64,000 bases of DNA from Promerops cafer (lineage: Eukaryota; Chordata; Aves; Passeriformes; Nectariniidae): positions 1 through 64,000 of the forward strand of contig VZSE01011607.1 in assembly GCA_013398275.1 (NCBI GenBank), read 5' to 3'. The notes below the pieces were generated by a model. That model saw nothing but the letters and a program-made list of their open reading frames with translations. It did no database searches and was not told where the DNA came from. The translations under genes and the position numbers were made by a program. Shown here piece by piece: positions 12,919-24,212 of this stretch (its first letter is position 1; each line of letters opens with the position of its first letter).

Positions 12919-13945
12919 TTTTCTTAGCATATGGCAAACTGCTCATTTAAAAGATATTGCTAGAAAGCAGGAAGCACTACAAAAAGCTTTAGATTTTTTT
13001 TAGAAGTAATGGGCTTAAAACTGTTGTCAGAAAATATCCAGTGTTTGCCATTAAAAGATCAACTTGTGATAAGCCATAAGTGGTATCTCACCTGAGATAT
13101 TCCTATGTTACCTCAGGCCCCAAAAGACCATCTGAGGTACCTCTAGAGGTACCATTACAGTACATTTTATGTGTACGTGCTGGACGTGAATGAGTGGTTT
13201 CTACTGAAGTACTACAGCACAGCATCATAAATACTGGTACACGATGTGTGGCACTGCTTGCCTGAAGAGACAAAGGACAGCAAATCTGGTCAGGATTAAG
13301 GGGCAGTGAAAAGCTGTGCACAGAGTCTTGCAGTGCACTTGCAGTGCCTACATAATGGTCTCTTCCTTAACATCGTGGAGCACTTAACTCTCATTCATAA
13401 CTCTGTGTGTCTTCCTTCAGGATCACCCTGAGATAAGTAGTGAGCAGTTTTTTCAGCTTTACCACTAATATTTTCTAACTGAACAGTATATTTCTGAAAC
13501 TATAGGCTCCACTTCACAAATCTGCTTTTACTCCCTGTCATATTTGCTAATGACTAGCAGCTTGTATAATCATAAAAAGATGTCCCAGAGTTGGAGAAGT
13601 TGGATTTTGTGTTTCTTTTCCCCAGAGCCCATAAATTGTCAACTATTTTTGAGTAACATCTTTTACTAAGATTTATTTCAATGGAAAACTCTCCTGTCTC
13701 ACCTGCCTCAGTAGCTAAGATGTATTTCGTCAAAAAGCAATGGAATAGAAATCCAAATGAACTTTGTTTTACTACACTGATCACCTGCTACATAATTCTA
13801 TTTCAAAATATATTTTGAAATGTCAACCTCTGTCTATACATACTGATAGGACTGGCACACTATCATTCAAAATAGTGTTGTAGCTATTTGGAGTCATCTC
13901 TACAAGGCAAATTTTCCCTCTATCAGTATTTGGGTGTGGGGTTCT

Positions 13946-14047
13946 TTTGTTTGTTTTTGTTTTGTTTTGTGTGTGTGTGTTTGTGTATGTTTGTGTGTTT
14001 GTGTGTTTGTTTGTTTGTTTTGGGGTTTGTTTGCTTGTTTGTTTTTA
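13946..14047. repeat. (TG)n / (GTTT)n low-complexity repeat
   Basis: About 100 bases of T and G: TTTG and TTTTG units, then (TG)n, then mixed TTTG/TGTG units. The overlapping open frames in several frames (Cys/Val/Phe-rich or Lys/Gln/Thr-rich) come from this composition. Confidence 0.92.
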
Positions 14048-16412
14048 TTCGTAGGACTTGCCTCACCAATTTTCTTACTCACATTAATTCGTATATGTCC
14101 CAACACAGTCACTCAGTTCATGTTCCAATGAATGAAACAGCTCAAATCTAGGGGAAAGAGCAGCATCGTCATTACGGGGAAAAGAAAATGGTCTCAGCTA
14201 TTAATAATCTTTGGTCAGGGTAAAAGATCTGATGAAAAGTTTGCTTCTTGAATTGAAAGTTTCTCTTTTCAAATAGACATGCACAGCTGACAAATGAATG
14301 GATCATGAATGTTATGTATGAGAGCATTTACCTGCCTGAGCGTCTCTGTCCTTCACTGAAAGCTGTAAATCCAAAGGGCAATGACCACACAGCTATTCCC
14401 AGCACAAATGTGTTTCCCTTACCCTTCATTATTTCTCCCCAGACTCCTGCACCTGAGAGGACCACATCTCTCAAACTGCAGTACCTTGTTTCACCCAGAC
14501 TTTTGGAAGCAAATGTCCTGGTGTTATCTTCTATCTGTATAGTACAGCTTCCTTCACTGTAGCAGAAATCTTACAACCTTCTGCTCTTCAGTTTAAAAGA
14601 ACAGCTAGAGGCTTTGCCTGCAGGAACTAATGTGGGTAGATGTTTTATTTAACCCATTCCCAAAAGAATCTAGGGAAGATGGGACATCTTCATATATGGG
14701 GAACAGCTTTACACTTACTCAGATGAATGGAAAATGTCTCCCACTCTCTGGAAAATTTGTGGTTCTTCCAGTATTTTCTAGGAACCTAGGGGCAACCAGG
14801 ATACTATGATAGGTCTTCATGTTCCCTGTCCTGTCTTCCCAAATAACCTCATTCACCAAACAAAAAACACACAGAACTTATGCAGCAAACTTGGACAAAA
14901 CACATTAAACATTTACACCATTTGTCACAACACATACCAGGTGAAAATATTGCTCAATACATGTTTTGCTTTTGGCTAGTCTTTTCTGTGTTTTACTTAT
15001 GCTTCCCACATATGTTAATACTGGTGCAGCAATTTGTTTAAATAAGCTTTTCAGGTCACTGAAAATACCTTGGCTTATTTGCAAGTTAACATAAAAATGA
15101 GACTTCCTGAACTGCACAAAAACCTGTATTCTCTCTCTCTAAGTGATATAATTTTGTATACCAAAGCAGAACAAGAAAATGTAGACAGCAAGTTGTTTTA
15201 AAAAACAACCACTACCTCCAATTCAAACCCCAAATAAATGACTGTATGAAGTTGAAAAAAAACTCCCTCCACACCAGAACTAATTCTTCAATATTTGCTC
15301 ACATAAGTAGCCCTGTGCTTCAATTTATTTATTTTCTTTTAAATACTATTTAAAAATCTTATGAAGACATTTTTTTCTATGCATTCTAGTTTTAATTCTG
15401 CTTCTCCTATTCACATTGGTGAGTATGCAATATGACAGGCAGCCTGTGTTCAACATGACTACTCATGGAAGAGGTTAGATCAGTAGATCTGTGTTAGGGG
15501 TGGCACAAAATGTTTCTTTATGATACAGCTTCTCTTGGGTAAGGAAGAGTTATGTGAACATTAGCAATGACACACATCTTAGTGTCTCTGCAAGAGAAAA
15601 CCTAATGGTTCATTCAATTGTATTGGATATGCAGCTAGTCTCTTCGTGAACTGCATCACGTCCAGAAACAATAGTACAGGTGTAAAATGTGTTTATATTT
15701 TTAAAAATGTATCAGATATAATTTTTATCTCTTGATAAATGGTTCATCAAACACCTAATGTCTTAAAACTGGATTTCCTTGTTCTTCTTAGAGGAAATTC
15801 AAGTTGTATATAGCAGCTAATTATTTTTGGAGAATACAGTAATAATTATCATGGACTGATGCAAAGTATTTTATTTCTTGGAGCTAGAATTGAGTGCATT
15901 TATAGAAAATAATTATCTAAAAAGTTTTCTGTAGAAGATTCCAAGACTAGTAGGATGATTAAAAAATGGGTACTGCTGTGTCAAGGAGGTGATAACAGGA
16001 GGCAGGTAACAGCTTTCTCACATCTTCACCTCCCTTGATAATGTATGCAGTGGCTCATCATAGGTAACTGATGTTAATTTATTCAAGCACACCTGTACAG
16101 AGCCGGAAGTCAGGTAACCAGACAAAAAGTATGTCTCTGCTTTTTAAATACAGCTACCCAGAGGCCCATATCTGCACCAATTTAGTTCTGGAAACATCAG
16201 CACGTTTTAATAAACCACCTACAGATGTCTTGCTCCATTCAAATCAAGGAGTTTACATTTTTAAATCTGGACTGATTTAACTTGCAATCAAATGGCATGA
16301 TCACACTTGGCACCAATAGTTGCCTCATATTTATTTATAAGTCACCCTGAGCAGATATTATTTCGTTTTTAAATTTATTTGTGGGGCTCAATTACCTTTC
16401 CCATCTTGTGGA

Positions 16413-16466
16413 ACACACACACACATGCACACATACACACACATGCACACGCATATGCATGCATGC
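16413..16466. repeat. (CA)n-type repeat with ACATGC variants
   Basis: Alternating purine-pyrimidine sequence made of ACACAC, ACATGC and GCATAT units. Such sequence can adopt Z-DNA. Confidence 0.88.
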
Positions 16467-18975
16467 TCAGTTTTCAAGAAAACTTAAACCTAAAAGACAA
16501 ACCTGAGCAAAGAATAGTCCTACTTAAGTAGCAGACAGACAAAATGAAAAGTTTTTGCTTTGTTCCTCTGAACAGGTACACTGAGAATTAATTTATTTTC
16601 CATACTTTGAGAGAAAGGAAAACATATAACCTATTATTAATGTTGTTCCCTAGCTTAAAACACTGATTTTAATAGTGTCAGTACTGAAGTGAAGTTGGGA
16701 TTTAGCATGCACTAAGTCTAACTGAGAGGATGGCTCTATTTCTCCTCAAAAAAAAAAAAAAAGGCACTTTCTCAAAAAGACCTAATGAAGGCAAAAGGTC
16801 CACTTGTCACCTGTTTCATCACTGGTTTTGACCACAAAATTCTTGGCTTTACAGGTAAGAGATCAAAATGGAGCCAACCACTCTAAGTTGCACTTTTCAG
16901 ACCTTTACTTCTGGATGTGCTCTTCAACACAGGCTTAGATGAAACTTTGGCATTGCTGTCCCCTTTGGTGAAGAAATAATTCTTCCCTCCTCCCATCCAC
17001 ATGTCTCATCCACAGTTCGGGATCATTCCCTGAGCAGCTGTTCCTCAGTGCTGACTTCAAGGGTTAACCACACCTATCTCTTCGTAAGGCAAACTCAGTA
17101 TGTGCTGGGACAAAACTCATACGTGAGGCTGGGAAAGACATCCCAGGCCACCGTGGCCCAGGCCTAACCACTGGTGGTCACCAGCCCTTTCTTCTCACTT
17201 GCAGGAAAGATCTACTCTGACTCCAGATAGAATTCAATCCACAAGGGCAAATCTTCCCATTCAAGTTGTCAGTCCTCAAGGGAACGTATCTTCTTCCCAT
17301 CTCTTTTCCATTTAAAAAGTTACTTGAAAAGATGTCTTTCCATTCAAAAGGAGGCTTATGACATTGTTTCTGACAAAATTTTAATATGGTCTCCTTTTCC
17401 TATTTACTCTCCATTTTCTTTTTGCAACAAGACTTAGCCTGAACATCACTTCTTCAGAAGAAAGGACATCTGAGTAAATACGGAAATGGATGAACAGCTA
17501 TTCAGGAAGTAGTTGTTGAAGTATGGAAGAAAAAGTGGTTTACTCAAGTCTATTGCTTCTAGGTAAAGAAAGTCAGAAAGACTACTCTGAGGAAAAGACC
17601 AAAGAATCTAGGTATTAAGGCTGATTTAATGAATGATGTTACTTGTAGCTCAGAAGAATGATGAAAATAGGTGCTTTTAAAAATATCTAGGCTCAGCAAA
17701 GCTTGACTATTGGAAAACAATACTGTTTAATTTTTAGAAGAGATAACAGAATTACTGGGTCGATGATAGTAAGGAAAAGGACTCTTACTTTGTTTTTCTT
17801 CCTCCTGAATTGAAAAAAAACACATGTGAAGTGGGTCTCTGAAGTCTTCTGATGATCTTGACCATAATTTGCAATGACTAGCACTGGTAAGCCAAAGATC
17901 TCAGAGGATATTCCAACATTTCAGGCAAAAGGATATTTATGCAGGTGTTGACCTTGGCACAAATGATGTAGGAATGAATAAAACTAAATTTGGTCAACCT
18001 TAGCACAAATTGCTACAGGATGCTTTCTGCAAGGGCGGGTTGCAGCTCTGACACAGATAAAACCCCTCCTTCATCAAAGCAGCACTGCTTTTTCTCCTGG
18101 TGTGATCTGCTGCCTCTGTTAACAAGCAGTCTGCATCACAGCTCCTCCTTTCCAAGGCTCATTTTACAGTAGCTCCATCCGCTGTCAACAATTTGGAGTT
18201 TTGTGTATGTACAAGGCAGAGGGAATATTTGATTAACCTTTGATTAACTAGAGTTGCATTGGAAAAGGACTTAAGCCAGATCAGATGCTTCTAAAGGAAA
18301 CAAAAAGAATCAGCCAATGTTATCTATCTCCATTTAAACTTGTATTTTATTACAGAACATAGCTAGAGCTGTGAGTTTTAGATATCTAACTAGTTATAAT
18401 AGGATTAATAATGTAATTAATATAATGTTAGGCTTAATAAAATGACCAAAAAATGATAAAAACTTCACAAGACTGTAAGCTATGGAATAGCTATAACTCT
18501 GATTTCATTACAGAGATGGTACTGAAAGTACTGAAAAAAAATTTCATTTTAGTTTTCAAAGCAAAACACTCTAGCTAATCCAAGATTATATGAGTGACTC
18601 ACAACACAAGCAAATCACAGAGATTTTTGCAATGAGTCCAAAGTAGGATGCAAATCCATTTCAAATATTATCCAGGAGTTATTACTGTGTGCTGTAGGTA
18701 GCTAACCCTTATTTCTCATACAGCAGTTGTTAGCAAAATGCTCCTGAGTTTTTAAGTAAACTGACTTAAGTGGCTGGAAGAAGTTCTCACTTTGCAATCC
18801 TATTAATCTAATTATCCAGTTATCTTTTGGTGATCTCCATTATATGAAAAGCTGGAATTGTATCTAATCTCTCTGGAAAAAAAAATATATATTCAAAAGA
18901 AAGATGAGAAAAAAACCTAAAACAAATTTAATGGAAAAATTTTGCCGGTAATTAAACAGTTTGCAAAAGACCCCC

Positions 18976-19045
18976 AAACAAACAAACGAAGCAAAGAAGC
19001 AAACAAACAAAAAATACCCCCCCCAACAAAAACAACAACAAAAAG
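18976..19045. repeat. (CAAA)n-like A-rich repeat
   Basis: AAAC units and AAGC variants, then a run of eight C, then CAA/CAAAA units. Low-complexity sequence with no coding potential. Confidence 0.85.
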
Positions 19046-20395
19046 GAGAGAGAATATATTCATTTAACTTTTACCTCTTAATATTATTTTTAACAAAACT
19101 GACCTTTTTTTGACAAAATATTAGAAAATGTTACTTAAATCTTTCATCTGCTTTCTTTGACATGCTGTACATATGCTTTCATTTCTGCACATTCCTAGAT
19201 GTTGCACTTCTGGATAAAAATGGACAGTACAGGGAAGTTTTGTAAATGTTTCTTGCTCAAGTATCTAAAAGAATTATCCTGAACCATGAGAGAATTTCCT
19301 GGTTCTTTCAAGGCATTTTCTGACTACTGTTGCAAATCAAAACTGATAAACAACTGACAAAAACTAGTAGGGCACACAAATTGTACCACACCTTTGAATT
19401 TTTTGAATTACAGAACCATTCTTAAATCTTTGCAATTAAATAATGTAATATGCAAAAACAAGTCTTTTGTCCCAGGTGCAACACATAACTGAACCATATT
19501 CTGAATGTTACTAATGGAATGATGTAAGAAGATGGCCTTGTGTGTTACACAACTCAAAATGATATGAAAATAATAATTTTATCTTCAAATACGCAACCTG
19601 CATTTTAAGACACTAAACTAAACTAAGCTAAATCAGTTTTTTATTTCATGCTTGCTTTCAATAAGCTTAATAGTATTATCCTATGTATATCACAAAAAAA
19701 TTCAAGATGTGCCTTATTTGCAGATTCTTGTCTTGGAAATATTTTATGCATGTCATCACAGTCACTCTTAGAATATCTAAATCTTTAATATGCTAACTTT
19801 ATTACTATCTTGATCTTTCAATGTATTACTGCTGAAATTTAATACACTGCATAAAGTTCCACATCCTAAAGTTAATCAGCTCTTGCTTCACATGCTCAAT
19901 TCAAAGCTGTTTTGTGTAGTACATGACTGATTTTTCACAATTCATTTAAGGAAACAGACTCACCAAAGCAAATTCTTGACTAACAAACATTATAATTTCA
20001 GGAACTGAAAGGGGTTGCACACATCTAAACTTAGCATAGATTATGCCAGTGACTCACATACTTCCCTTGTCAAAATTCAAGACTCATAAAATTTATCAGC
20101 ACACAGCAAGAAAAGGAGTCTTAATTTAGATCTACCTGCTTTGTATCCAGTAGTTTAACCTACTGAAATGCAAACTTCCTATATTGTCCTTTTTAGCTGT
20201 TTTGAACTTGTATTCTTATGTTTGTTTATATTTTTCTGTTTAGTATTTCATAAATTATAAGAGAAGACATGAGATATTTGGGGATGATACTCTTCACCAA
20301 AACAGTGAATTTTGGCTCCTCAGTATCCTTAACACTAACTTGCTTGCATTTTATAAGATGAGAAACATTCCCTTTCAAACCACATCAATTTCAAT

Positions 20396-20422
20396 GAAAA
20401 AAATTAAAAAAAAAAAAAAAAA
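20396..20422. repeat. Poly(A) tract
   Basis: A-rich run broken only by a TT pair. Further short A-rich runs follow at about 20700-20740 and 20936-20949. None is attached to a recognisable retroposed body. Confidence 0.8.
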
Positions 20423-21603
20423 TCAGGAGCTGTGTATAAAATGTTTAGCTAGGTTTAATTTCCTTCCTGTGTCTGCTGAATTTTTACAACCTAATGAAAA
20501 AATATGAAACACAAGTAAAGGAAAAGAGGTGACTCAATTTCACCATTACTCCATGAAGCAGAGATTTTGTTATGTGACAATATGATCATCAAATGAGAGA
20601 GCTTTTATCCACAAGTAAGAAATACCTGTGTTATCCTATCACCTTGACAAATTCCATTTGTATTACACTTTCCTCAGGAATCAAAAAGAACAGTCTACAA
20701 AAAAACCAATGAAAAAAAACCCAAACCAAAAAAAACCCCTAAACCAAAGAGTTTATGGACCAGCTGCTTCTGTTTAAGCCCAACTGCTTTTGTATTGATG
20801 CAGCATAGCTTGGGCATGATGTCATCTGAAGGGCCAGTAGAATATACCCTGGTTGATCTTAAAAATGTGTAGGGAAGCCTTTTCTCTCTGAATGTGCATA
20901 ATTTCCACTGGTGGAAAAGGGAGTTGCTCACATGCAAAAAAAAAAAAAAGTTGCCTAAATGACCATAGTGGATAGAGATGTGTATAGGTTCTACTAAAGA
21001 AACAGACAATTATTTTCTTAATATTTACTTGTTGTCACTACAACATAGCACCTAGTTTTAAAAATTATATATAGTAAAGAACAACCTTATAATGCTTCTT
21101 GTTGCTTTTGTATGACCATATGAGGATGGAAATAATTCCAGTCCTTTATTACCTATCTCCATCCATTCATTCAACCACCCATCCACCTTTGCCCTCCTTC
21201 CTAGTTCTATGGTTTGATATGCATGCATGGACATACTTGTATTGTATATAATTTACTATACACCTAATAGAAGATTTTCTTGTTTTAAATGTTACAGGGA
21301 GAAGAAAATAAATGTAATGAGGGCAGTAGCTCATAAACAGAAGTACAATACAGATGTTCAAAGGAATATAAGAAGTATAATGACATTCATTATCTAGCCA
21401 GTCACTTAAAAGAATGGCACAATATATACCAGTCTGAATGCCAAGGAACAATGAAAATCTTAAAGTGATAAATCTCTTTCAATGTCATGGGAGCACAATT
21501 GTCACTTGTTATTACTGTGCATCTCTCTATTTCTTCATATAGCCTAAACTGCCTATTCTTCCATAATTCAACACATTTAATAATGCAGAAAATCAATTAA
21601 TAT

Positions 21604-21614
21604 TTACTGACCTG
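21604..21614 (-). other. BNC2: Splice donor of the large BNC2 exon
   Basis: On the minus strand the exon ends GACAG and the intron begins GTCAGTAA. The GT is at 21610-21611. Read-through past this donor gives Arg-Ser-Val-Asn-Ile-Asn and then a stop, so the open frame closes within six codons of the exon edge. Confidence 0.95.
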
Positions 21615-21748
21615 TCTCTGCTTCTCCGTGATGGGAACGCAGCATTACAGCCAGCCACTGTGCAGACATGCATCTCTTTTAAATGAACGTTTCGGTAGTG
21701 AAGCTTCACACTGTAGGAACTCTTGAAACTTTTCTTGCAAACATAGCA
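21612..21748 (-). other. BNC2: Second basonuclin zinc-finger pair, part in this exon
   Basis: The first finger is complete: CYVC, then HYRNVH. The second has its two cysteines (CTVAGC) and its helix start (FPSRRSRDR) here. Its two histidines (HSANINLH) are at 718-741 in the next exon. After splicing all eight ligands are present. Confidence 0.95.
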
Positions 21749-23578
21749 GATCTTGGGGTCTGGGCTGGAGCACATTTCACCTTCTGGGGAGAACTTCTGA
21801 GGGCTGCTGTAGTTGAATGTAGAAGCAAAACTTTCGTGAAGAGCAGCCATACTGGCGCTGCCTCCATTGTACAGTCCATATTGGCTCATATAGAACATAT
21901 CATATGTAGGGTCTGTATACTCTTCCTTCACCTTAATGACATCCTGGTTGGAAGAGTCATTGTGGTTTTCATCTGGTCGGTCACTGTGCATCATAGATTT
22001 TTCAACAGGTTCATGAAGGCGATCATCACCTTCCAGGGATTCTTCACACAATTTGGGCTCTGATGACTCTGACTCATTTTCATAGTCTCTCTCATGCTCC
22101 TGGTCTTCTGATGTCATGCTGTCTGCCCTTCTTATGTCTGGTCTGGACATACATCTGCTTCTGTCACTTTTGGAAAAGTCTTTCACAGACAGACCTGGGC
22201 TCATTTCCTCCTGAGAATGGCAGTGATTGTCATGACCCATGTCATTCACCATCGTGCTCCTGTCATTCACCTCTTCGTCTTCATCATCAAACTCATCAGC
22301 AGTGTCAATAACTTCCTTTTCAATTTTAACTGGCATGCTTGACTTCCTTGGCTTCTTTTTGGGGGCAAGGTCTGCATTGGGCTCTGGGGTGGGCATCAAC
22401 ACTGACGGTACCGATGACTCCGAAGGAGGAGGGGGATGCTGCTCCATGCCACTCACAGCTGGTATTATGGGACTGGTCGGGAGTGAGGTTGGAGGACTCA
22501 CCATCTCTCCAGGAGTAAGTAAATTCCTGTAAAAAGGAGGAACAGGCTGGACAGTCTTTAAAGCCGGAAACACCAGCTGACTGGGAAGAGGGTTCTGTAG
22601 TACCGGGTCTAGAGGGGGAGTGGTAAACCCCATCGGTGGACGCCCAGGGCTTGTTAAAGTTAGGCTGGATTTTGTACTTGCTATGACAGGAGTGGCGGCA
22701 CCTGATGTAGCACGAATTAGATCTTTGTCACGGTTATTCCTTAGCATAGGCATGTGGAGTCGGGGATTTGGGTTAGCACTGTGGCGATTGCGGCTTCTGA
22801 GAGAGCTGAAGACCATATTGCAGCCTTCAATAGTGCATCGATGCTTGATTTTCAGGTGCACAGCATTGTAGTGGATTTTAAGAGTACCTTTGTCGTAGAA
22901 AGTTTTGCCACATGCATTGCAAAACACTCTTCCTTTCCTGGAGGCTGACCCCATTCTCCTCATTCTGTGAATTCGGAATGAGCTTTTTGTGTGTTCCGTT
23001 TTCGATAAATCATTGACTGGTGTGGGTGTTTGAACAGGAGAGACACAGGCTGGCTCAGTTTTGGGCTCCACATTTGTGATGCTGGTCAAAGCATTCCTGC
23101 TGGATGCTTGCTCGTTCTTGAAAGGCGTAGGGGAAACTTCAGATTCACTGCTCTCATTATATTCATTTTGGGTCGTAAGGCTTGGCTCACGAAGCCTCAT
23201 TGCTGGCTGTTCCAGCAGGAGGCCATTTGGAGGCAGCCCCAGCAGTGGAGCAGAGACTGGATTTATGTACTGGAATGGAAGCAGGAATGCGAGGCTATTC
23301 GGGATGTTTTCAAAATGATGAATGCTGGAAGGGTTGCTATTCTCCAGGTGAGCAAGGAGACTTGGGCTCCTGGTGCGATTATTGCTTTCAATAAAAGTCC
23401 TTATATCTGAATCTGTCTTTGAAGATGGCACAGCCACAGCCTGCCCTTCTTTTTCTTGAATTGCCATCAGCTCCACGATAGATTTCGTTTCTCCAAATCT
23501 CAGGAACTGCTGAAGGGTAATGATCTCTTCTTCCCTGGACATGATGGCCCAGCGGTCCAGCACCTTGCCTGCAGCATC
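21612..23578 (-). CDS. BNC2: Basonuclin 2, large penultimate exon (655 codons plus 2 bases)
   Basis: The core of BNC2. It starts in phase 0 with GATGCTGCAGGC (Asp-Ala-Ala-Gly) just after the acceptor AG at 23579-23580. It reads through VLDRWAIMSREEE, the hallmark start of the conserved basonuclin core. Next come the first C2H2 pair (fragment residues 220-275), a Pro/Ser-rich segment, a basic nuclear localisation signal (KKKPRKSSMPVK, residues 407-418) and an acidic run (DTADEFDDEDEEVND, 425-439). Last come a Glu/Ser-rich segment and pair 2 starting at residue 611. The exon ends two bases into an Arg codon, inside the second finger of pair 2. Two classic SUMO-acceptor motifs are visible: VKIE (22319-22330, overlapping the localisation signal) and VKEE (21920-21931). 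Basonuclins act in the nucleus. Zebrafish and human data tie BNC2 to pigment patterning, and mouse data to skeletal and craniofacial growth. Apparent ORF starts inside the exon (GTG at 23563 or internal ATGs) are not translation starts, because the reading frame enters by splicing from upstream exons outside the window. Confidence 0.98.
22325..22360 (-). other. BNC2: Nuclear localisation signal of BNC2
   Basis: Twelve residues, KKKPRKSSMPVK. In the paralogue BNC1 the equivalent basic motif has serines whose phosphorylation controls nuclear versus cytoplasmic location. The Ser-Ser pair is kept here. The SUMO-type motif VKIE overlaps its end, so the two modifications could interact (inference). 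Confidence 0.85.
22754..22921 (-). other. BNC2: First basonuclin zinc-finger pair (C2H2 x2)
   Basis: The first finger is CNAC followed by HYNAVH. The second is CTIEGC followed by HSANPNPRLH. The histidine spacing of the second finger is x8 here and x6 in pairs 2 and 3, because of two extra residues (PR). All zinc ligands are intact. A basic run (RIHRMRRMGSASRKGR) lies just before the pair. Confidence 0.95.
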
Positions 23579-23605
23579 CTAGAGGCCATATCAAAGAAAC
23601 AACAA
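23579..23605 (-). other. BNC2: Splice acceptor of the large BNC2 exon
   Basis: On the minus strand TTTGTTTCTTTGATATGGCC leads to TCTAG and then exon sequence GATGCTGC. The pyrimidine tract is weaker and more broken than that of the last exon. The phase-0 entry fits the known protein, in which Asp-Ala-Ala-Gly-Lys follows the upstream exons. Confidence 0.9.
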
Positions 23606-24198
23606 AGACAAAACACAAAGAAAAGCTTATTGATTCTGCATAATTATTGAAGAAGGTGCTCTGCTGCCTGAACATGAAACACTAAGCTCAAAAAACAAGA
23701 TGCAAACAGTGTTAATAGAACTTGACCAAACAATACAAACTTTCTATCCATGCAAATACTGTAATTAGAGTCACAGTTAGAAAACCAGATTGCATTTAAT
23801 GGTGTCAGAGTACACAAAATGTAGACCCGGGGACTCTGTGGTCTCAAATGCTTTCAGTACTTTTATTTTAACAACAGTGATCTCCGCTGAATGCTACTGT
23901 TTAGAATACATTAGTAAAACATGAACTGTTGATGTGCACACCACTGTAAAATACAAAAAATTGTACCTTAATCATTATTAAATGGTAACACTATTAGAAA
24001 GAGCTAAATAAATACAATTGATAGATTTGCTCCTTAATTACAAGCAGAACTGAAGCCATTTATAGGCCATTTCACAAGAAACTTTGATGCAAGGCAAAAT
24101 GTCTTGAAAACAGCATGTAACACTTGTACCTCAATCCCTTTTTCCTGGACTATTATTGGCAATTGATTGTAAGCTTGGTATGGTTTAGGCTTGAGAGA

Positions 24199-24212
24199 TT
24201 TTTTTTTTTTTT
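24199..24212. repeat. Poly(T) run
   Basis: Fourteen T on the plus strand. In the BNC2 transcript this is a poly(A) run. There is no recognisable retroposed sequence beside it. Confidence 0.75.

Larger units (their letters stand above)
743..21611 (-). other. BNC2: BNC2 intron between the large exon and the last exon
   Basis: A 20,869-base phase-2 intron bounded by GT at 21610-21611 and AG at 743-744 on the minus strand. It is AT-rich and full of stops. None of its short open frames has a recognisable protein. It holds simple repeats (listed separately), a 4-base assembly gap, and a few repeat-poor stretches that look like candidate conserved elements: 8505-8765, 10735-11165 and 11700-11850. 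Elsewhere (743-2280, 3180-7800, 14150-16410, 16470-18970, 19050-21600) I see only ordinary unique intron sequence with short A-rich runs. I found no CR1 or LTR element in this intron. Confidence 0.93.

Noticed and set aside
21683..23410. Plus-strand open frames up to 126 codons antisense to the large exon
   Set aside because: They are shadows of a long conserved coding exon. They show no known motif and no separate promoter or splice signals.
23388..23675. Open frame in a second minus-strand frame across the start of the large exon
   Set aside because: It overlaps the real BNC2 frame, which is fixed by similarity and splice phase. Its sequence matches nothing recognisable.
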